A DNA stretch of 64,000 bases from Oceanobacillus oncorhynchi (GCF_000821065.1 NZ_CDGG01000001.1:310001-374000); one strand, 5' to 3'. Counted from the stretch's first letter, positions 29,354 through 39,246 are shown. Notes: generated by a model not told the origin, from the letters alone. Translations and numbers: made by a program.

Positions 29354-30301
29354 ATGAGAAAAATCATTATTGATACTGATACAGCCGGGGATGACACGAT
29401 TGCCCTTTTGACCGCAATGCATCATTTTAAAGTGGAGGGTGTAACGATAACCGGCGGAAATGTGGAGTTTAATCAAGAGGTGGAAAATGCGCTGTATACG
29501 ATTCAGGTCGCTAATCCGGAAGAGAAGGTTCCTGTCTATAAAGGTCTGGAACGGCCGTTGCTTGCAACAGGGCAGGAAAAGCACCGGACTGTAGAAGACG
29601 TTCATGGCGATGATGGTATGGGCGGTGCGCATTTTCCAAAGGCAGCACAGCGTCCGGAGGAAGGACATGCGGTTGATTTTATCATTGAGAAAGTAAAAGA
29701 ATATTCGGGAGAAGTGAGTTTATTAGCGATTGCGCCGCTAACGAATATTGCAATGGCCATCAAGAAGGACCCTTCGATTATCAAGGATATTCCGCATATT
29801 TATATCATGGGCGGTACGAATAATACATTAGGGAATATCACACCGGCAGCGGAGTATAATTTCTATGTGGATCCGGAAGCGGCAAGACTTGTCCTGCATT
29901 CAGGCATTCCGATTACAATGGTTGGCTGGGATATGTGTATCGATTATTCCATCATGGATGACGAGGACCATGCGGAAATTGCCGGTCTGGAAACAGCTGG
30001 TTCCCAATTTTTTATAGATATTAATCAAGTGGTGATGCAGTTTAATAAATCTGTACACCGGCTGAATGGGACAACGCATCCGGATACATTGTTAGTGGCG
30101 ATTGCGGCAGATGAGCGTATTATGACGGAAGCGCATGATTATTATGTAGATGTCGAAACAAAGGGTGAGCTTACCAGAGGTTACAGTCTGGTGGATATCA
30201 ATAACCGTCTGGAGAAAGCGCCCAATGTCCGTGTTTGTGAAGCAGTGGATCGTGAACGATTTAAGAAGAATTTGTTAAATGTTTTAGGGACGATTAAGTA
30301 G
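29354..30301 (+). CDS. Nucleoside hydrolase (IunH family)
   Basis: 315 aa, starting one base after the previous stop. The calcium/substrate motif is IIIDTDTAGDDTIAL (canonical DTDPGIDD in slightly altered form), followed by DVHGDDGMGG, IAPLTNIAMAI, IYIMGGT and PAAEYNFYVDPEAARLV, all conserved landmarks of purine/pyrimidine ribonucleoside hydrolases. Cytoplasmic. Together with the broken paralogue and the BCCT carrier it suggests import and cleavage of a nucleoside-like compound. Exact base preference unknown. Confidence 0.9.
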   Translation: MRKIIIDTDTAGDDTIALLTAMHHFKVEGVTITGGNVEFNQEVENALYTIQVANPEEKVPVYKGLERPLLATGQEKHRTVEDVHGDDGMGGAHFPKAAQRPEEGHAVDFIIEKVKEYSGEVSLLAIAPLTNIAMAIKKDPSIIKDIPHIYIMGGTNNTLGNITPAAEYNFYVDPEAARLVLHSGIPITMVGWDMCIDYSIMDDEDHAEIAGLETAGSQFFIDINQVVMQFNKSVHRLNGTTHPDTLLVAIAADERIMTEAHDYYVDVETKGELTRGYSLVDINNRLEKAPNVRVCEAVDRERFKKNLLNVLGTIK

Positions 30302-30305
30302 ATAA

Positions 30306-30355
30306 GTAATGAAAAAGCCACGTCTTTCAGGAGAGAGACGTGGCTTTTTCATTAC
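30306..30355. terminator. Strong bidirectional terminator
   Basis: A perfect 20-bp stem (GTAATGAAAAAGCCACGTCT with its complement) around a 10-base loop, with A- and T-runs built into the arms. It separates the nucleoside hydrolase from minus-strand genes. Confidence 0.92.
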
Positions 30356-30379
30356 AGTAAAAACGATGTACAAGGGCGG

Positions 30380-30451
30380 TTAATTAAAAATTAAAAAATA
30401 GATCAGTACTCCCAGTGAGAAGCCCAAAATAAGCCGGATAGCTCTTTTCAT
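30380..30451 (-). CDS. Very small membrane protein (23 aa)
   Basis: The frame MKRAIRLILGFSLGVLIYFLIFN begins with ATG at 30451, preceded by GAGGAGA at good spacing. A basic start followed by one hydrophobic helix is typical of real small membrane proteins. It stands between a strong terminator and the LysE gene. No family known to me. Confidence 0.5.
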   Translation of the reverse strand: MKRAIRLILGFSLGVLIYFLIFN

Positions 30452-30529
30452 AATCATTCTCCTCGCTCTGATGTATGTTCTTACTATCATTGTACTAAAG
30501 AGAGAAGATGATGCAAGGCTGGTAATGGT

Positions 30530-31117
30530 TTATCCTATCAAAATAGCAAAAGCGCTATATACAAGCAATAAGCCCATAACTATGTTAAAGACCTTCTGAT
30601 AACGGTCTAAGAAATTGTGAAGAACAGAACCAAACAGGCTCCAGGTAATTGAGCTGCAAATACCGACAATCCCTAAGAAAAGACAGAATAGGATATAGCT
30701 GAAATAGGATTGGTAATAGGGCAGCAGAAATGTAGACACAACGGCAATGCCATAGAGAATCGCTTTGGGATTTATAAATTGAATCAGTGTACCAATGATA
30801 AACAGATTTTTATCTGCTTTGGCTGAAGATTCCTGCTTGCTTCCTGAACTGGTAAATGTTTTATAAGCTAAATAGAGCATATAGAATACACCTGCAAATT
30901 TTAACGGTGTTTCAATAACTGGCAGGACTTCAATAAGTGCCCGATTGAAAAAGCTGCAAAGTAAAGCGATAAGAAAGAAGCCTGCTCCTACCCCTATACA
31001 AAAGGATATGGTATTTCTAAATCCATAGCGGTTTGCGAAAGAGATGGCCATAAAATTATTTGGACCAGGGGTAAAGCTACTGACAAAAACAAATGTAAGA
31101 AAAGGCAAAATAGGCAT
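30530..31117 (-). CDS. LysE/RhtB family amino-acid exporter
   Basis: 195 aa with six hydrophobic segments. The family signature TPGPNNFMAISFANRYG is at residues 16-32, and INPKAILYG near residue 115 matches the conserved NPK motif. These carriers export amino acids such as lysine, homoserine or threonine with a proton gradient. Monocistronic. Substrate not determinable. Confidence 0.88.
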   Translation of the reverse strand: MPILPFLTFVFVSSFTPGPNNFMAISFANRYGFRNTISFCIGVGAGFFLIALLCSFFNRALIEVLPVIETPLKFAGVFYMLYLAYKTFTSSGSKQESSAKADKNLFIIGTLIQFINPKAILYGIAVVSTFLLPYYQSYFSYILFCLFLGIVGICSSITWSLFGSVLHNFLDRYQKVFNIVMGLLLVYSAFAILIG

Positions 31118-31352
31118 GGATGAATAGCTCCTTTAAAAATGAGTCAGAATAAAACTTATTATACATAATTAAAATCAAAAAATACAGGCTTTTATTGCAT
31201 ATTTTGGAAAGGTTCCTCTATGGACTGTTTCTTGAATAAACATAATCAGAGCACGGCTTCTCTTTAAAAATAATAAAAAATAAACAGCCTATTTCTCTGT
31301 TTTTCGACCATTCTTTTTTGAACTATGTTATAATGCATAATAACACATATTT

Positions 31353-31380
31353 TTGCATGAAAATACATTTGTGATATAAT
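31353..31380 (+). promoter_or_regulatory. Promoter of the M20 amidohydrolase gene
   Basis: TTGCAT and TATAAT with a 16-bp spacer, 32 bp upstream of the start codon. Another TATAAT lies near 31330. The gap 31118-31412 holds nothing else. Confidence 0.5.
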
Positions 31381-31412
31381 GTTTTTTTCAGTATGAGGAG
31401 GTTTATCAGCAA

Positions 31413-32564
31413 ATGTCATTAGAGAAAAACTATGAAGCTATCCAAGAAGAGCTGATTCAAATCAGCAATCAATTATATGAGAATCCAGAGCTGGGAGATC
31501 AAGAATTTGAATCAATGAAGTTACTGGTTAATTATTTAAAGTCTTATGATTTTGAAGTAGAGACAGGCATTGTTGACCGGCCGACTGCTTTTCGCGCGGA
31601 GTATACAAGCAGTAAGCCGGGGCCGACCATTGCTTACTTGGCAGAATATGATGCGCTTCCTGGCATCGGACATGGCTGCGGGCATAATTTAATTGCTGCG
31701 TTTGCTGTAGGAGCTGGTGTCATACTACGTCAGCATATAGAAGAAATTGGCGGGAAGGTCGTTGTCTTAGGCACGCCTGCAGAGGAAACAAGCGGTGCAA
31801 AAGTGCCGATGAGCGAGCAGGGGACGTTTGAAGATATTGATGTCGCGATGATGGTGCATGGCGCCGATGTATCCTCTGAAAGCGGTCCGATGCTGGCCAT
31901 GGATGCCCTTCAGTTTGATTTTACAGGAAAAGCAGCCCATGCAGCGGCATCCCCGGAGCAGGGAATCAATGCTCTTGATGCTGTGATTCAATTATTTAAT
32001 GGGATAAACGCGCTTCGGGAGCATGTGCCGGATGATGTGCGAATCCATGGCATTATCACGAAAGGCGGAGAAGCAGCAGGCATCGTACCTGCAGAAGCTA
32101 CAGCACAATTTTATATCCGTGCCAATGAACGGAAGCTGGTGGATGAGCTTGGAGAGAAGGTAAGAAATATTGCGGAAGGAGCTTGCTTGATGACAGGCGC
32201 TTCGGTAGAGATTTCCAACTATGAGCTAAGCTACGATAATATGATTACAAACCAAGCGCTGTCAGACACATTTACGAAGCATATGAAGTCGTATAGTGTG
32301 AATCCTGTATATCCGGCTGTTCCGGCGACAGGGTCAGCAGATATGGGGAATGTCAGTCAGGTTGTTCCATCGATCCATCCGTTTGCCGGTTTAAATGAGC
32401 CGGGTCTTGTTTTTCATACGAAGGAGTTTGCAGAAAAAACAATCACGCCAGATGGGGAAGCAGCAATTCATGATGCAGTACTGGCTTTGGCACATACTGG
32501 GTATGATATTATAGTCAACAAAGATTTACTACATGCGATTAAACAAGAATTTGAAAATCGGTAA
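31413..32564 (+). CDS. M20 family amidohydrolase (AbgB/aminoacylase-like)
   Basis: 383 aa, RBS GAGGAGG. Metal ligands are seen in AYLAEYDALPGIGHGCGHN near residue 75-95 and in GTPAEET (about 130), and HAAASPEQGINALDAV lies in the dimerisation domain. The AEYDALPGIGHGCGHN form groups it with AbgB/p-aminobenzoyl-glutamate hydrolase-type and N-acyl-amino-acid amidohydrolases. It probably cleaves a peptide or acyl bond of a small compound brought in by the YfcC-type carrier encoded next, with a terminator-like hairpin between. Confidence 0.88.
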   Translation: MSLEKNYEAIQEELIQISNQLYENPELGDQEFESMKLLVNYLKSYDFEVETGIVDRPTAFRAEYTSSKPGPTIAYLAEYDALPGIGHGCGHNLIAAFAVGAGVILRQHIEEIGGKVVVLGTPAEETSGAKVPMSEQGTFEDIDVAMMVHGADVSSESGPMLAMDALQFDFTGKAAHAAASPEQGINALDAVIQLFNGINALREHVPDDVRIHGIITKGGEAAGIVPAEATAQFYIRANERKLVDELGEKVRNIAEGACLMTGASVEISNYELSYDNMITNQALSDTFTKHMKSYSVNPVYPAVPATGSADMGNVSQVVPSIHPFAGLNEPGLVFHTKEFAEKTITPDGEAAIHDAVLALAHTGYDIIVNKDLLHAIKQEFENR

Positions 32565-32591
32565 GGGTAGAATGAGGTAAGGTCTCATTGT

Positions 32592-32638
32592 AACAGGTAG
32601 TTTATTTCTTTAACAAAGTAGTAAACTGCCTGTTTTTT
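32592..32638 (+). terminator. Hairpin with T-run between amidohydrolase and YfcC genes
   Basis: AACAGGTAGTTTA pairs with TAAACTGCCTGTT (one G-U pair), loop about 17, followed by TTTTTT. Either a full terminator or a partial one that sets the ratio of the two proteins. Confidence 0.75.
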
Positions 32639-32669
32639 ATTTTAAAAACAGGCAAAAGGAGAGGTTACT

Positions 32670-34109
32670 ATGAGCGGAAATGTAAATACGGCGGAGGAGA
32701 ACTCTCAGAAGCAGAAGAAAAAATGGGAATTTCCGCATGTTTTTGCTCTCATGTTTGGGCTGATTATTATTACAGCGGTAATGACATACTTTATTCCAGC
32801 TGGAGAATACGAACGGGAAACAACTGTCGTCAATGGGACTGAAAGAACGGTTGTTATTAATGACACATATCATGAAGCAGAAGGAAGCCCGACTGGATTC
32901 TTTGAAGTCTTTCAAACGGTACATAAAGGAATGACGCAAAGCGCAGACATTATTTTCTTTATTTTTATTGTGGGCGGTGCTTTTGGTATTTTAAATGCAA
33001 CGAAAGCAATCGAAACAGGGCTCGCCAATCTATCAATGAAGATGGCGGATAAAGAAATATATCTGATTCCTGTTATCATGACGCTATTTGCTTTGGGCGG
33101 CGGGACGTTTGGGATGTCAGAAGAAACGATTCCATTTATTATGATTTTAGTTCCGTTAGCAATGAAATTAGGCTTTGATTCTTTAACTGGAGCGGCTATG
33201 GTTATTATCGGCTCTGGCGCAGGTTTTACAGCATCCTTTATGAATCCATTTACAGTCGGGGTAGCACAAGGGATTGCCGAGCTGCCGACATTCTCTGGCA
33301 TGGGGATACGCTTTGCTATGTGGATTATTTTTGTTGCATTTAGTATAGCTTTTGTTATGATTTATGCGAAAAAAGTAAAGAAAAATCCAGAGAAAAGCTT
33401 AATGTACAAGATTGATAAACAAAGAAATTTGGATGATTCTTTAGATGGACAATATAAAAAACTGACAGGCAGACAAGCTGTTATTATTGGATTATTAGTA
33501 GCAACGATTATTATTTTGGCTATCGGAGTAATTTATTTTGACTGGTTTATTCTGGAGATTGCTTCGCTGTTCTTAATTATGGGAGTGATTGCCGGTTTTG
33601 TCGGCAAGCTGCGTGTGAATCAAATTGCCGAATCCTTTATCAACGGCTGTAAAGAGCTGATTGTCGGAGCGTTAGTTGTCGGTTTTGCTTACGGGATTTT
33701 AGTTGTTTTAGAGGAAAGTAATACGATTGATACGATTCTATTTGCGGCATCCAATCTGGTAAGCCAGCTTCCTACGGCTTTTTCTGCGATAGGGATGTAT
33801 GTATTCCAGAGTATTCTAAACTTCTTAGTGCCATCAGGGAGCGGACAGGCTGCTTTAACCATGCCGATTATGACACCATTATCCGACCTTACCGGGGTAA
33901 GCAGACAGACTGCGGTAATGGCCTTCCAATTGGGGGATGGGATATCCAACTCGATTACGCCTACATCGGGAGTATTGATGGCTTCCTTGGCAATTGCTAA
34001 AATTCCATGGACTACTTGGTTCCGCTGGATTATTCCATGGGTCCTCCTATCCTATCTTGCCGGCGGGATTATTCTTACCATCGTGCATATGTTTATTTGG
34101 ACGAGTTAA
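32670..34109 (+). CDS. YfcC family transporter (short-chain fatty acid/arginine-type, DcuC superfamily)
   Basis: 479 aa, about 12 helices. It carries the YfcC signatures GGTFGMSEETIPF near residue 145, FMNPFTVGVAQGIAELP near 190 and the C-terminal substrate-loop FLVPSGSGQAALTMPIMTPLSDL near 390, with QLGDGISNSITPTSGVLMA. YfcC proteins are proposed carriers of basic amino acids, peptides or short acids. RBS AGGAGAGG. Pairing with an M20 amidohydrolase suggests uptake of an acylated amino acid or dipeptide; inference. Confidence 0.85.
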   Translation: MSGNVNTAEENSQKQKKKWEFPHVFALMFGLIIITAVMTYFIPAGEYERETTVVNGTERTVVINDTYHEAEGSPTGFFEVFQTVHKGMTQSADIIFFIFIVGGAFGILNATKAIETGLANLSMKMADKEIYLIPVIMTLFALGGGTFGMSEETIPFIMILVPLAMKLGFDSLTGAAMVIIGSGAGFTASFMNPFTVGVAQGIAELPTFSGMGIRFAMWIIFVAFSIAFVMIYAKKVKKNPEKSLMYKIDKQRNLDDSLDGQYKKLTGRQAVIIGLLVATIIILAIGVIYFDWFILEIASLFLIMGVIAGFVGKLRVNQIAESFINGCKELIVGALVVGFAYGILVVLEESNTIDTILFAASNLVSQLPTAFSAIGMYVFQSILNFLVPSGSGQAALTMPIMTPLSDLTGVSRQTAVMAFQLGDGISNSITPTSGVLMASLAIAKIPWTTWFRWIIPWVLLSYLAGGIILTIVHMFIWTS

Positions 34110-34110
34110 T

Positions 34111-34160
34111 AAAAAAGGCTATGAGCAGTTAACTAAAATGTCTGCTCATAACCTTTTTTT
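34111..34160. terminator. Bidirectional terminator
   Basis: AAAAAAGGCTATGAGCAG pairs with CTGCTCATAACCTTTTTTT around a 13-base loop, between yfcC (plus) and the aldolase (minus). Confidence 0.9.
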
Positions 34161-34165
34161 AATTC

Positions 34166-35053
34166 TTAAGAAATAGAAGCTTCATAGATAGAATCAACCG
34201 CTTTTTTCAATGCTGCATCAAATTCTTCTTGAGATTGATTTGCGTTTAGATCCTGACTTAATGCTCTGGAGAAGCTGGCAATAAGTCCTTTATTGTCTTT
34301 TAGCTTCGCATTTGCATCATCTGTAGAATAACCACCAGATAATGCAACAACCCGGACAACATTCGGGTGATCAATTAATTCTCTATATAAATTATTCTGT
34401 GTTGGAATGGATAACTTAAGCATAACCAACTGATCCGAATCAAGCTGGTTTAAATGCTCTAAAATCTCTGCTTTTAAAATTTCTTCGCTGTCTTCTTTAG
34501 AAGGACTGTGAATGTCTACTTCCGGTTCAATAATCGGTACCAGTCCGGCAGCAATGATTTGTTTTCCAATTTCAAATTGCTGGTCGACCACTTTTTTAAT
34601 ACCTTCCCGGTTATCCTCTTTAATCACAGAGCGCATTTTTGTACCAAAAATATGACGATCGTTGGCACGCTCTAATGTTTCTTGTAAATTATCGATTGGC
34701 TTCATCAGCTGAACGCCGTCTGCTTCTTCTGCAAGGCCTTTGTCGACTTTTAAGAATGGGACAATTCCTTTTTCCTCAGCGAGATAATCGCCGGTGTACT
34801 TTCCTTCGATTTTACGGTCCATCGTTTGTTCAAAAAGAATCGCGCCAATAATTTGATCGGCATTAAAGGAAGGTGATGTAATAATTCTTGTCCGCATTTC
34901 GTGAACTAGGTCAAACATTTCATCTTCGCCCTGATAGGCGTTTTCCGGGATTCCATAGGCAGCCAAAGCCTTTGGTGTACTTCCTCCACTTTGATCCAGT
35001 GCTGCTATAAATCCTTTGTCATTTTTCATTCTTTCTAATTGATTTTGCTGCAT
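34166..35053 (-). CDS. fda: Fructose-bisphosphate aldolase, class I
   Basis: 295 aa from the ATG at 35053; a GTG at 35062 overlaps the AAGGAG ribosome site. Motifs: [17 protein letters not shown] near the start, [26 protein letters not shown], and MLKLSIPTQ containing the Schiff-base lysine. It cleaves fructose 1,6-bisphosphate and resembles staphylococcal Fda. Monocistronic. A class I Fda beside glycolytic class II enzymes is common in Firmicutes. Not paired with a carbohydrate operon here. Confidence 0.92.
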   Translation of the reverse strand: MQQNQLERMKNDKGFIAALDQSGGSTPKALAAYGIPENAYQGEDEMFDLVHEMRTRIITSPSFNADQIIGAILFEQTMDRKIEGKYTGDYLAEEKGIVPFLKVDKGLAEEADGVQLMKPIDNLQETLERANDRHIFGTKMRSVIKEDNREGIKKVVDQQFEIGKQIIAAGLVPIIEPEVDIHSPSKEDSEEILKAEILEHLNQLDSDQLVMLKLSIPTQNNLYRELIDHPNVVRVVALSGGYSTDDANAKLKDNKGLIASFSRALSQDLNANQSQEEFDAALKKAVDSIYEASIS

Positions 35054-35298
35054 CACTTTCACTCCTTTTTTAGTTGAGCCAATAATCGGCTATTAAAAAA
35101 TAGTCTGAAGTAACTCTCAACTTCTATTGTAGCACTAATTAATGATAGATTATAGTATTTTGCGTGAAAGGAAAGGCATAAGAAGGAGCTTTACGCTATC
35201 AAAAATAACATATATTTTTTCTTGAAGGCCAGCAATGGAGTTAAAAATAGACACCTTCCAAGTCTTTTAATAGGATAAAAAGAAAAGAGGTGGTTAAG

Positions 35299-35688
35299 AT
35301 GCAGGCTATCACGAAAAAAAGGTTGAAAGCTTATCTAATTGATTTAACCGTATCCACAACAGTTACTTTGGCAACAGAGAGTCTATTGGAAAAGAAAATC
35401 AAGAGCCCGGTATTCTTTAATTTAGTCAACCCGACGCTGATTATGTGGTCATTGGAATACGCACAGTTAAAATGCGGCGGGCAGACGCTGGGCCACAGGG
35501 CAGCCGGGGTAAAGCTGGAGCGTACAGACGGCGGGGATTTAACTGGAAGTCAGATTATCAAACGGATGGCGTATCGTGATACGGTGGGCACATTCGGATA
35601 TTGGAAGAATCGGGAAAAGTTTGAAGGAAAGGATGGCAGTCAATTTCCTTATGACCATTCGGCTGGAGTCAAGATGAAGGAAGTATAA
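35299..35688 (+). CDS. RDD family membrane protein
   Basis: 129 aa from the ATG at 35299 (AAGAGG ahead); a GTG at 35290 overlaps the ribosome site. The RDD-type segment is GQTLGHRAAGVKLERTDGGDLTGSQIIKRMAYRD at residues 67-100, with an N-terminal KRLKAYLIDL (the R-D-D pattern) and two weak hydrophobic stretches. Short relative to the usual 140-200 residues. RDD proteins are membrane proteins of mostly unknown role. Stands alone. Confidence 0.75.
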   Translation: MQAITKKRLKAYLIDLTVSTTVTLATESLLEKKIKSPVFFNLVNPTLIMWSLEYAQLKCGGQTLGHRAAGVKLERTDGGDLTGSQIIKRMAYRDTVGTFGYWKNREKFEGKDGSQFPYDHSAGVKMKEV

Positions 35689-35947
35689 TTATTTGAACAA
35701 AAAAATATAGAGTGAAGGCCCGATAATAAAGCTTGAAATAAGCGGATATTATTGGGTTTTTATTTGAATAAAATACACGTTATCAGCCGATAAGCATACC
35801 TTTACTTCTCTTCTCGCATAATATACAATTTATAGTAAATGAAAAGATGAAATTTAAACAATTTTTACATATTTTGAAACGTTACCAATCAGGTTAGCAA
35901 TAGAGTCATTCTGTGAAATAGCTACCTTGAAAATGGAAGGTGAATCT

Positions 35948-37489
35948 ATGAACATTACCTATCTGCTCTTCTTTCTCTGCATTGTTATTTGCACCCTGAT
36001 TATTACCTATTGGGCGGCGAGGCAAAGCAAAACGACCAATCAGTTCTATATTGCTGCCGGCCGTTTAACAGGGACGCAAAACGGGATGGCGATTGCAGGA
36101 GATTATATCAGTGCTGCTTCCTTTTTGGGCATTGTCGGAACCATAGCAATTAATGGCTTTGATGGCTTTTTGTATGCGATTGGTTTTTTAGTTTCCTATT
36201 TAATTGTTTTATTTTTTATTGCGGAGCCGGTACATCGTTTGGGGAAGTATTCATTAGGTGATGTTATTTGCGCACGTTTTCCAAGCTATAAAATGCGGGG
36301 GATTATGGCTGTTGGAGCTTTAATTATTTCCATCTTTTATATGATTCCGCAATTAGTGGCTGCCGGGCTGTTAATTCGATTATTGTTAGATATTAATTAT
36401 TCTGCTTCTGTTCTGATCATCGGAATATTAATGACGATTTATGTTGTTTTCGGTGGAATGTTCGCTACGTCCTGGGTACAAATTGTTAAAACGGTGTTGC
36501 TTTTGTCCGGTACATTTTTGTTGGCGCTGATTGTATTTTCGCGGTTTAACTGGAGTATCCCCAACCTTTTAGAGCAGGTTACACTTGGATCGCCCTTAGG
36601 AGACCAATTTTCATTACCGGGGCATTTATTTAACAATCCGTTGGAAACGCTTTCTCTTCATCTCGCATTAATCTTAGGTACTGCCGGGCTTCCGCATATT
36701 TTAATCCGCTTATTTACTGTCAGAAATACCGTAGAAGTGCGGAAATCTCTTTTGACGGCAAGCTGGATTATTGGTGCATTTTATTTAATTGCACTCGTTT
36801 TAGGTCTTGGCGCTGTTGCTTTGGTAGGGTTTGAAGAATTGGTGCTACTCGATCCATTTGGAAATTTAGCTGCGCCATTATTAGCGGAGAGCTTAGGCGG
36901 AGATTTTTTAATGGCGTTTATCGCAGCCATTGCGTTTACTACAATTGTTGCTGTGGTAGCTGGTTTGGTTATCTCTGCGACGACTGCGTTCTCTCATGAT
37001 ATTTATTTCCATATCTTAAAAAGAGGAAACACTTCGGAAAAGAAACGTCTACGTGCTGCGCGCTGGACCGCATTTTTTATCGGTCTGCTGTCTACACTGC
37101 TTGCACTTGGATTGCGGAATATGAATGTAACGTTTTTGGTTTCGTTAACATTTATCGTGGCAGCTTCCAGCAATCTGCCCGTCCTTTTATTCACGATTTA
37201 CTGGCGGCGCTTCAATCAAACAGGAGCAATCTCGGGGATGCTCTCAGGGCTGACTGTGTCTCTGATACTCTTATTCTTAGGTCCGCATGTGATGAATCCG
37301 GATGGCGGATGGATAGCTGCTGAGGCTGTTGTCCCTCTTTATAATCCAGGGATTATTGCGATTCCTGCCGGATTTTTAGGGGCGTATTTGGGAGCTGTTT
37401 TATCACGGAATAAGGAAAATACCGTTCCATTTGCATCCTTCTACCTGCAGGCCCAAACCGGGATAGAAGGAAGGAGAAATCGTTCATGA
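35948..37489 (+). CDS. SSS family Na+/solute symporter (ActP/YwcA-like)
   Basis: 513 aa from the ATG at 35948, ahead of which is GGAAGGTGA; the frame opens at 35927. About 13 helices; markers are FYIAAGRLTGTQNGMAIAGDYISAASFLGI near residue 30, GGMFATSWVQIVKTV near 180 and LGTAGLPHILIRLFTV near 245, as in acetate/short monocarboxylate permeases. No DUF485 partner precedes it, unlike the second copy at 40759. Its stop overlaps the start of the LytS-type kinase by four bases, a direct coupling of carrier and sensor. Confidence 0.92.
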   Translation: MNITYLLFFLCIVICTLIITYWAARQSKTTNQFYIAAGRLTGTQNGMAIAGDYISAASFLGIVGTIAINGFDGFLYAIGFLVSYLIVLFFIAEPVHRLGKYSLGDVICARFPSYKMRGIMAVGALIISIFYMIPQLVAAGLLIRLLLDINYSASVLIIGILMTIYVVFGGMFATSWVQIVKTVLLLSGTFLLALIVFSRFNWSIPNLLEQVTLGSPLGDQFSLPGHLFNNPLETLSLHLALILGTAGLPHILIRLFTVRNTVEVRKSLLTASWIIGAFYLIALVLGLGAVALVGFEELVLLDPFGNLAAPLLAESLGGDFLMAFIAAIAFTTIVAVVAGLVISATTAFSHDIYFHILKRGNTSEKKRLRAARWTAFFIGLLSTLLALGLRNMNVTFLVSLTFIVAASSNLPVLLFTIYWRRFNQTGAISGMLSGLTVSLILLFLGPHVMNPDGGWIAAEAVVPLYNPGIIAIPAGFLGAYLGAVLSRNKENTVPFASFYLQAQTGIEGRRNRS

Positions 37490-39246
37490 TGGATTTGACA
37501 ATGGTTTTATTCGAACGTTTAGGTCTATTGTTGGTCATTGCCTTTGTTCTTACACGCATTCCGGGCTTCCGGTCGCTGCTTTACCGCGAATTCAGTTTTA
37601 AAATGGCAGGAATTCATGCGTGTGTGTTTGGTATTTTTGGAATTGCCGGAACATTAACAGGTGTCGTTATCGGCAGTGACTTTACGGTAACGCATGCTTT
37701 TGTCTGGGAAGTGGAAGCAGACCAGATGGTGGTAAGCTCCAGCTTAGTTGCCATTGTCATGGCGGGGCTGCTAGGGGGCCCGGCGGTTGGTCTGGGAGCA
37801 GGAATTATTGCTGGTACGCATTTGTTTTTCCTGGGCGGGATTGGTTTTATGGCTAATAGTCTTGTAAATCCGCTGACCGGTCTGCTTGCTGGATTTACCG
37901 CACGGTTTTTCTCGCAGGAGCGTGTTATATCACCGATAAAAGCTTTGTTCATTGGAATATTCCCTCCAATTTTATTGATGCATTTATTGCTTATTTTTGA
38001 TTCACTGGATCGAACCATGGTAGAGCTGATCAACACGATTGGTTTACCGGTGGTTTTATCCAACAGTATAGCCATTGCTATTTTTACAGCAATGATTGCA
38101 ATTGTCCTCAGAGAGCAGGAAAATGAAGCTGCCTTTGCAACGAGGCAGGCATTAACGATTGCGGAGGAGGCGTTGCCTTTTTTAAAAGAAGAATCCTTTC
38201 AGAAGAAGGCAGAAGGGATTGCTGATTTATTTTATGCGCGTTTGAAATTAGCTGCTGTTACCGTAACAAATGATAAAGAAGTAATGGCGCATAAAGGGCT
38301 CGGAGGCGATCATCATCGAATTGGAAATCCGTTAATCACTCAAATTTCACATCAAGCCTTAGAATCCAAAGAGATATTGGTCGCTTATTCCCAAGCAGAA
38401 ATTCAATGTACGCATAAAAAATGCCCATTAGAGGCTGTGATTATTATTCCAATCTGGGAAGCACAGCAAACGATTGGGCTGATCAAATTATATTTTCGCA
38501 AACCCCAGCATATCCGTCCGGTCGAGCTAATGCTGGCGGAGGGTCTCGGTCAATTGATTGCTAATCAATTAAAAACAATCAAAGCAGAACGTCTTGAACT
38601 GCATACACGTGATGCAGAATTAAGCAATTTGCAAGCACAAATCAATCCGCATTTTCTATTTAATACCCTGCATATGATAGCTGCCTTATTTCGCAAGGAA
38701 CCTGAAAAAGCACGGCATATTACAGTGCAATTGGCACATTTTATGCGCTTTAACTTAAAGCTTGTATCAACACAGCTTGTCCCATTGGAAAAGGAAACAG
38801 AGCATGTAAAAGCGTATATCGAGATTATCCAGACCCGTTTTACAGGGAGGATGCAAATCCATTTTATACAGCCGGAGGAAATGTCACATCTGCTGATTCC
38901 GCCGTCATCGATTCAGCCGCTTGTTGAAAATAGTGTCAGACATGGATTAGAACATGTTTCCGAGGGGGGAAGAGTGGATGTGAAGATGGAGCAGGTCGGC
39001 AAATGGATAAAAATAAGTGTCCAGGATAATGGTCAAGGGTTTCCAGATTCAATTTTACTGCAGGCAGGAGAGAAAGTGCTGACAGGGAAGCCGCATGGCG
39101 GAACGGGTTTGTATAATGTGAATCAGCGTTTAATCAATCTGCTTGGGGAAGAATCGAGGCTGCATGTGCGGAATTTATCTGGTGGCGGGAGTGAGGTCCA
39201 TTTTACCATTCCAGCCGTGAACACTAGAAAGGAAGATGATTTATGA
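37486..39246 (+). CDS. LytS-type sensor histidine kinase
   Basis: 586 aa. Domains in order: a 5TM-5TMR_LYT sensor of about six helices (residues 1-205, with GAGIIAGTHLFFLGGIGFMANSLVNP), a GAF-like region (about 210-370, including QCTHKKCPLEAVI), a His_kinase segment with NLQAQINPHFLFNTLHM near residue 385 and an HATPase domain (LVENSVRHGLEH, VQDNGQGFP, GGTGLYNVNQRL). Phosphotransfer to the following LytTR regulator is expected. In Bacillus, LytST-type systems sense pyruvate; the coupled symporter suggests an organic acid signal. Confidence 0.93.
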   Translation: MMDLTMVLFERLGLLLVIAFVLTRIPGFRSLLYREFSFKMAGIHACVFGIFGIAGTLTGVVIGSDFTVTHAFVWEVEADQMVVSSSLVAIVMAGLLGGPAVGLGAGIIAGTHLFFLGGIGFMANSLVNPLTGLLAGFTARFFSQERVISPIKALFIGIFPPILLMHLLLIFDSLDRTMVELINTIGLPVVLSNSIAIAIFTAMIAIVLREQENEAAFATRQALTIAEEALPFLKEESFQKKAEGIADLFYARLKLAAVTVTNDKEVMAHKGLGGDHHRIGNPLITQISHQALESKEILVAYSQAEIQCTHKKCPLEAVIIIPIWEAQQTIGLIKLYFRKPQHIRPVELMLAEGLGQLIANQLKTIKAERLELHTRDAELSNLQAQINPHFLFNTLHMIAALFRKEPEKARHITVQLAHFMRFNLKLVSTQLVPLEKETEHVKAYIEIIQTRFTGRMQIHFIQPEEMSHLLIPPSSIQPLVENSVRHGLEHVSEGGRVDVKMEQVGKWIKISVQDNGQGFPDSILLQAGEKVLTGKPHGGTGLYNVNQRLINLLGEESRLHVRNLSGGGSEVHFTIPAVNTRKEDDL

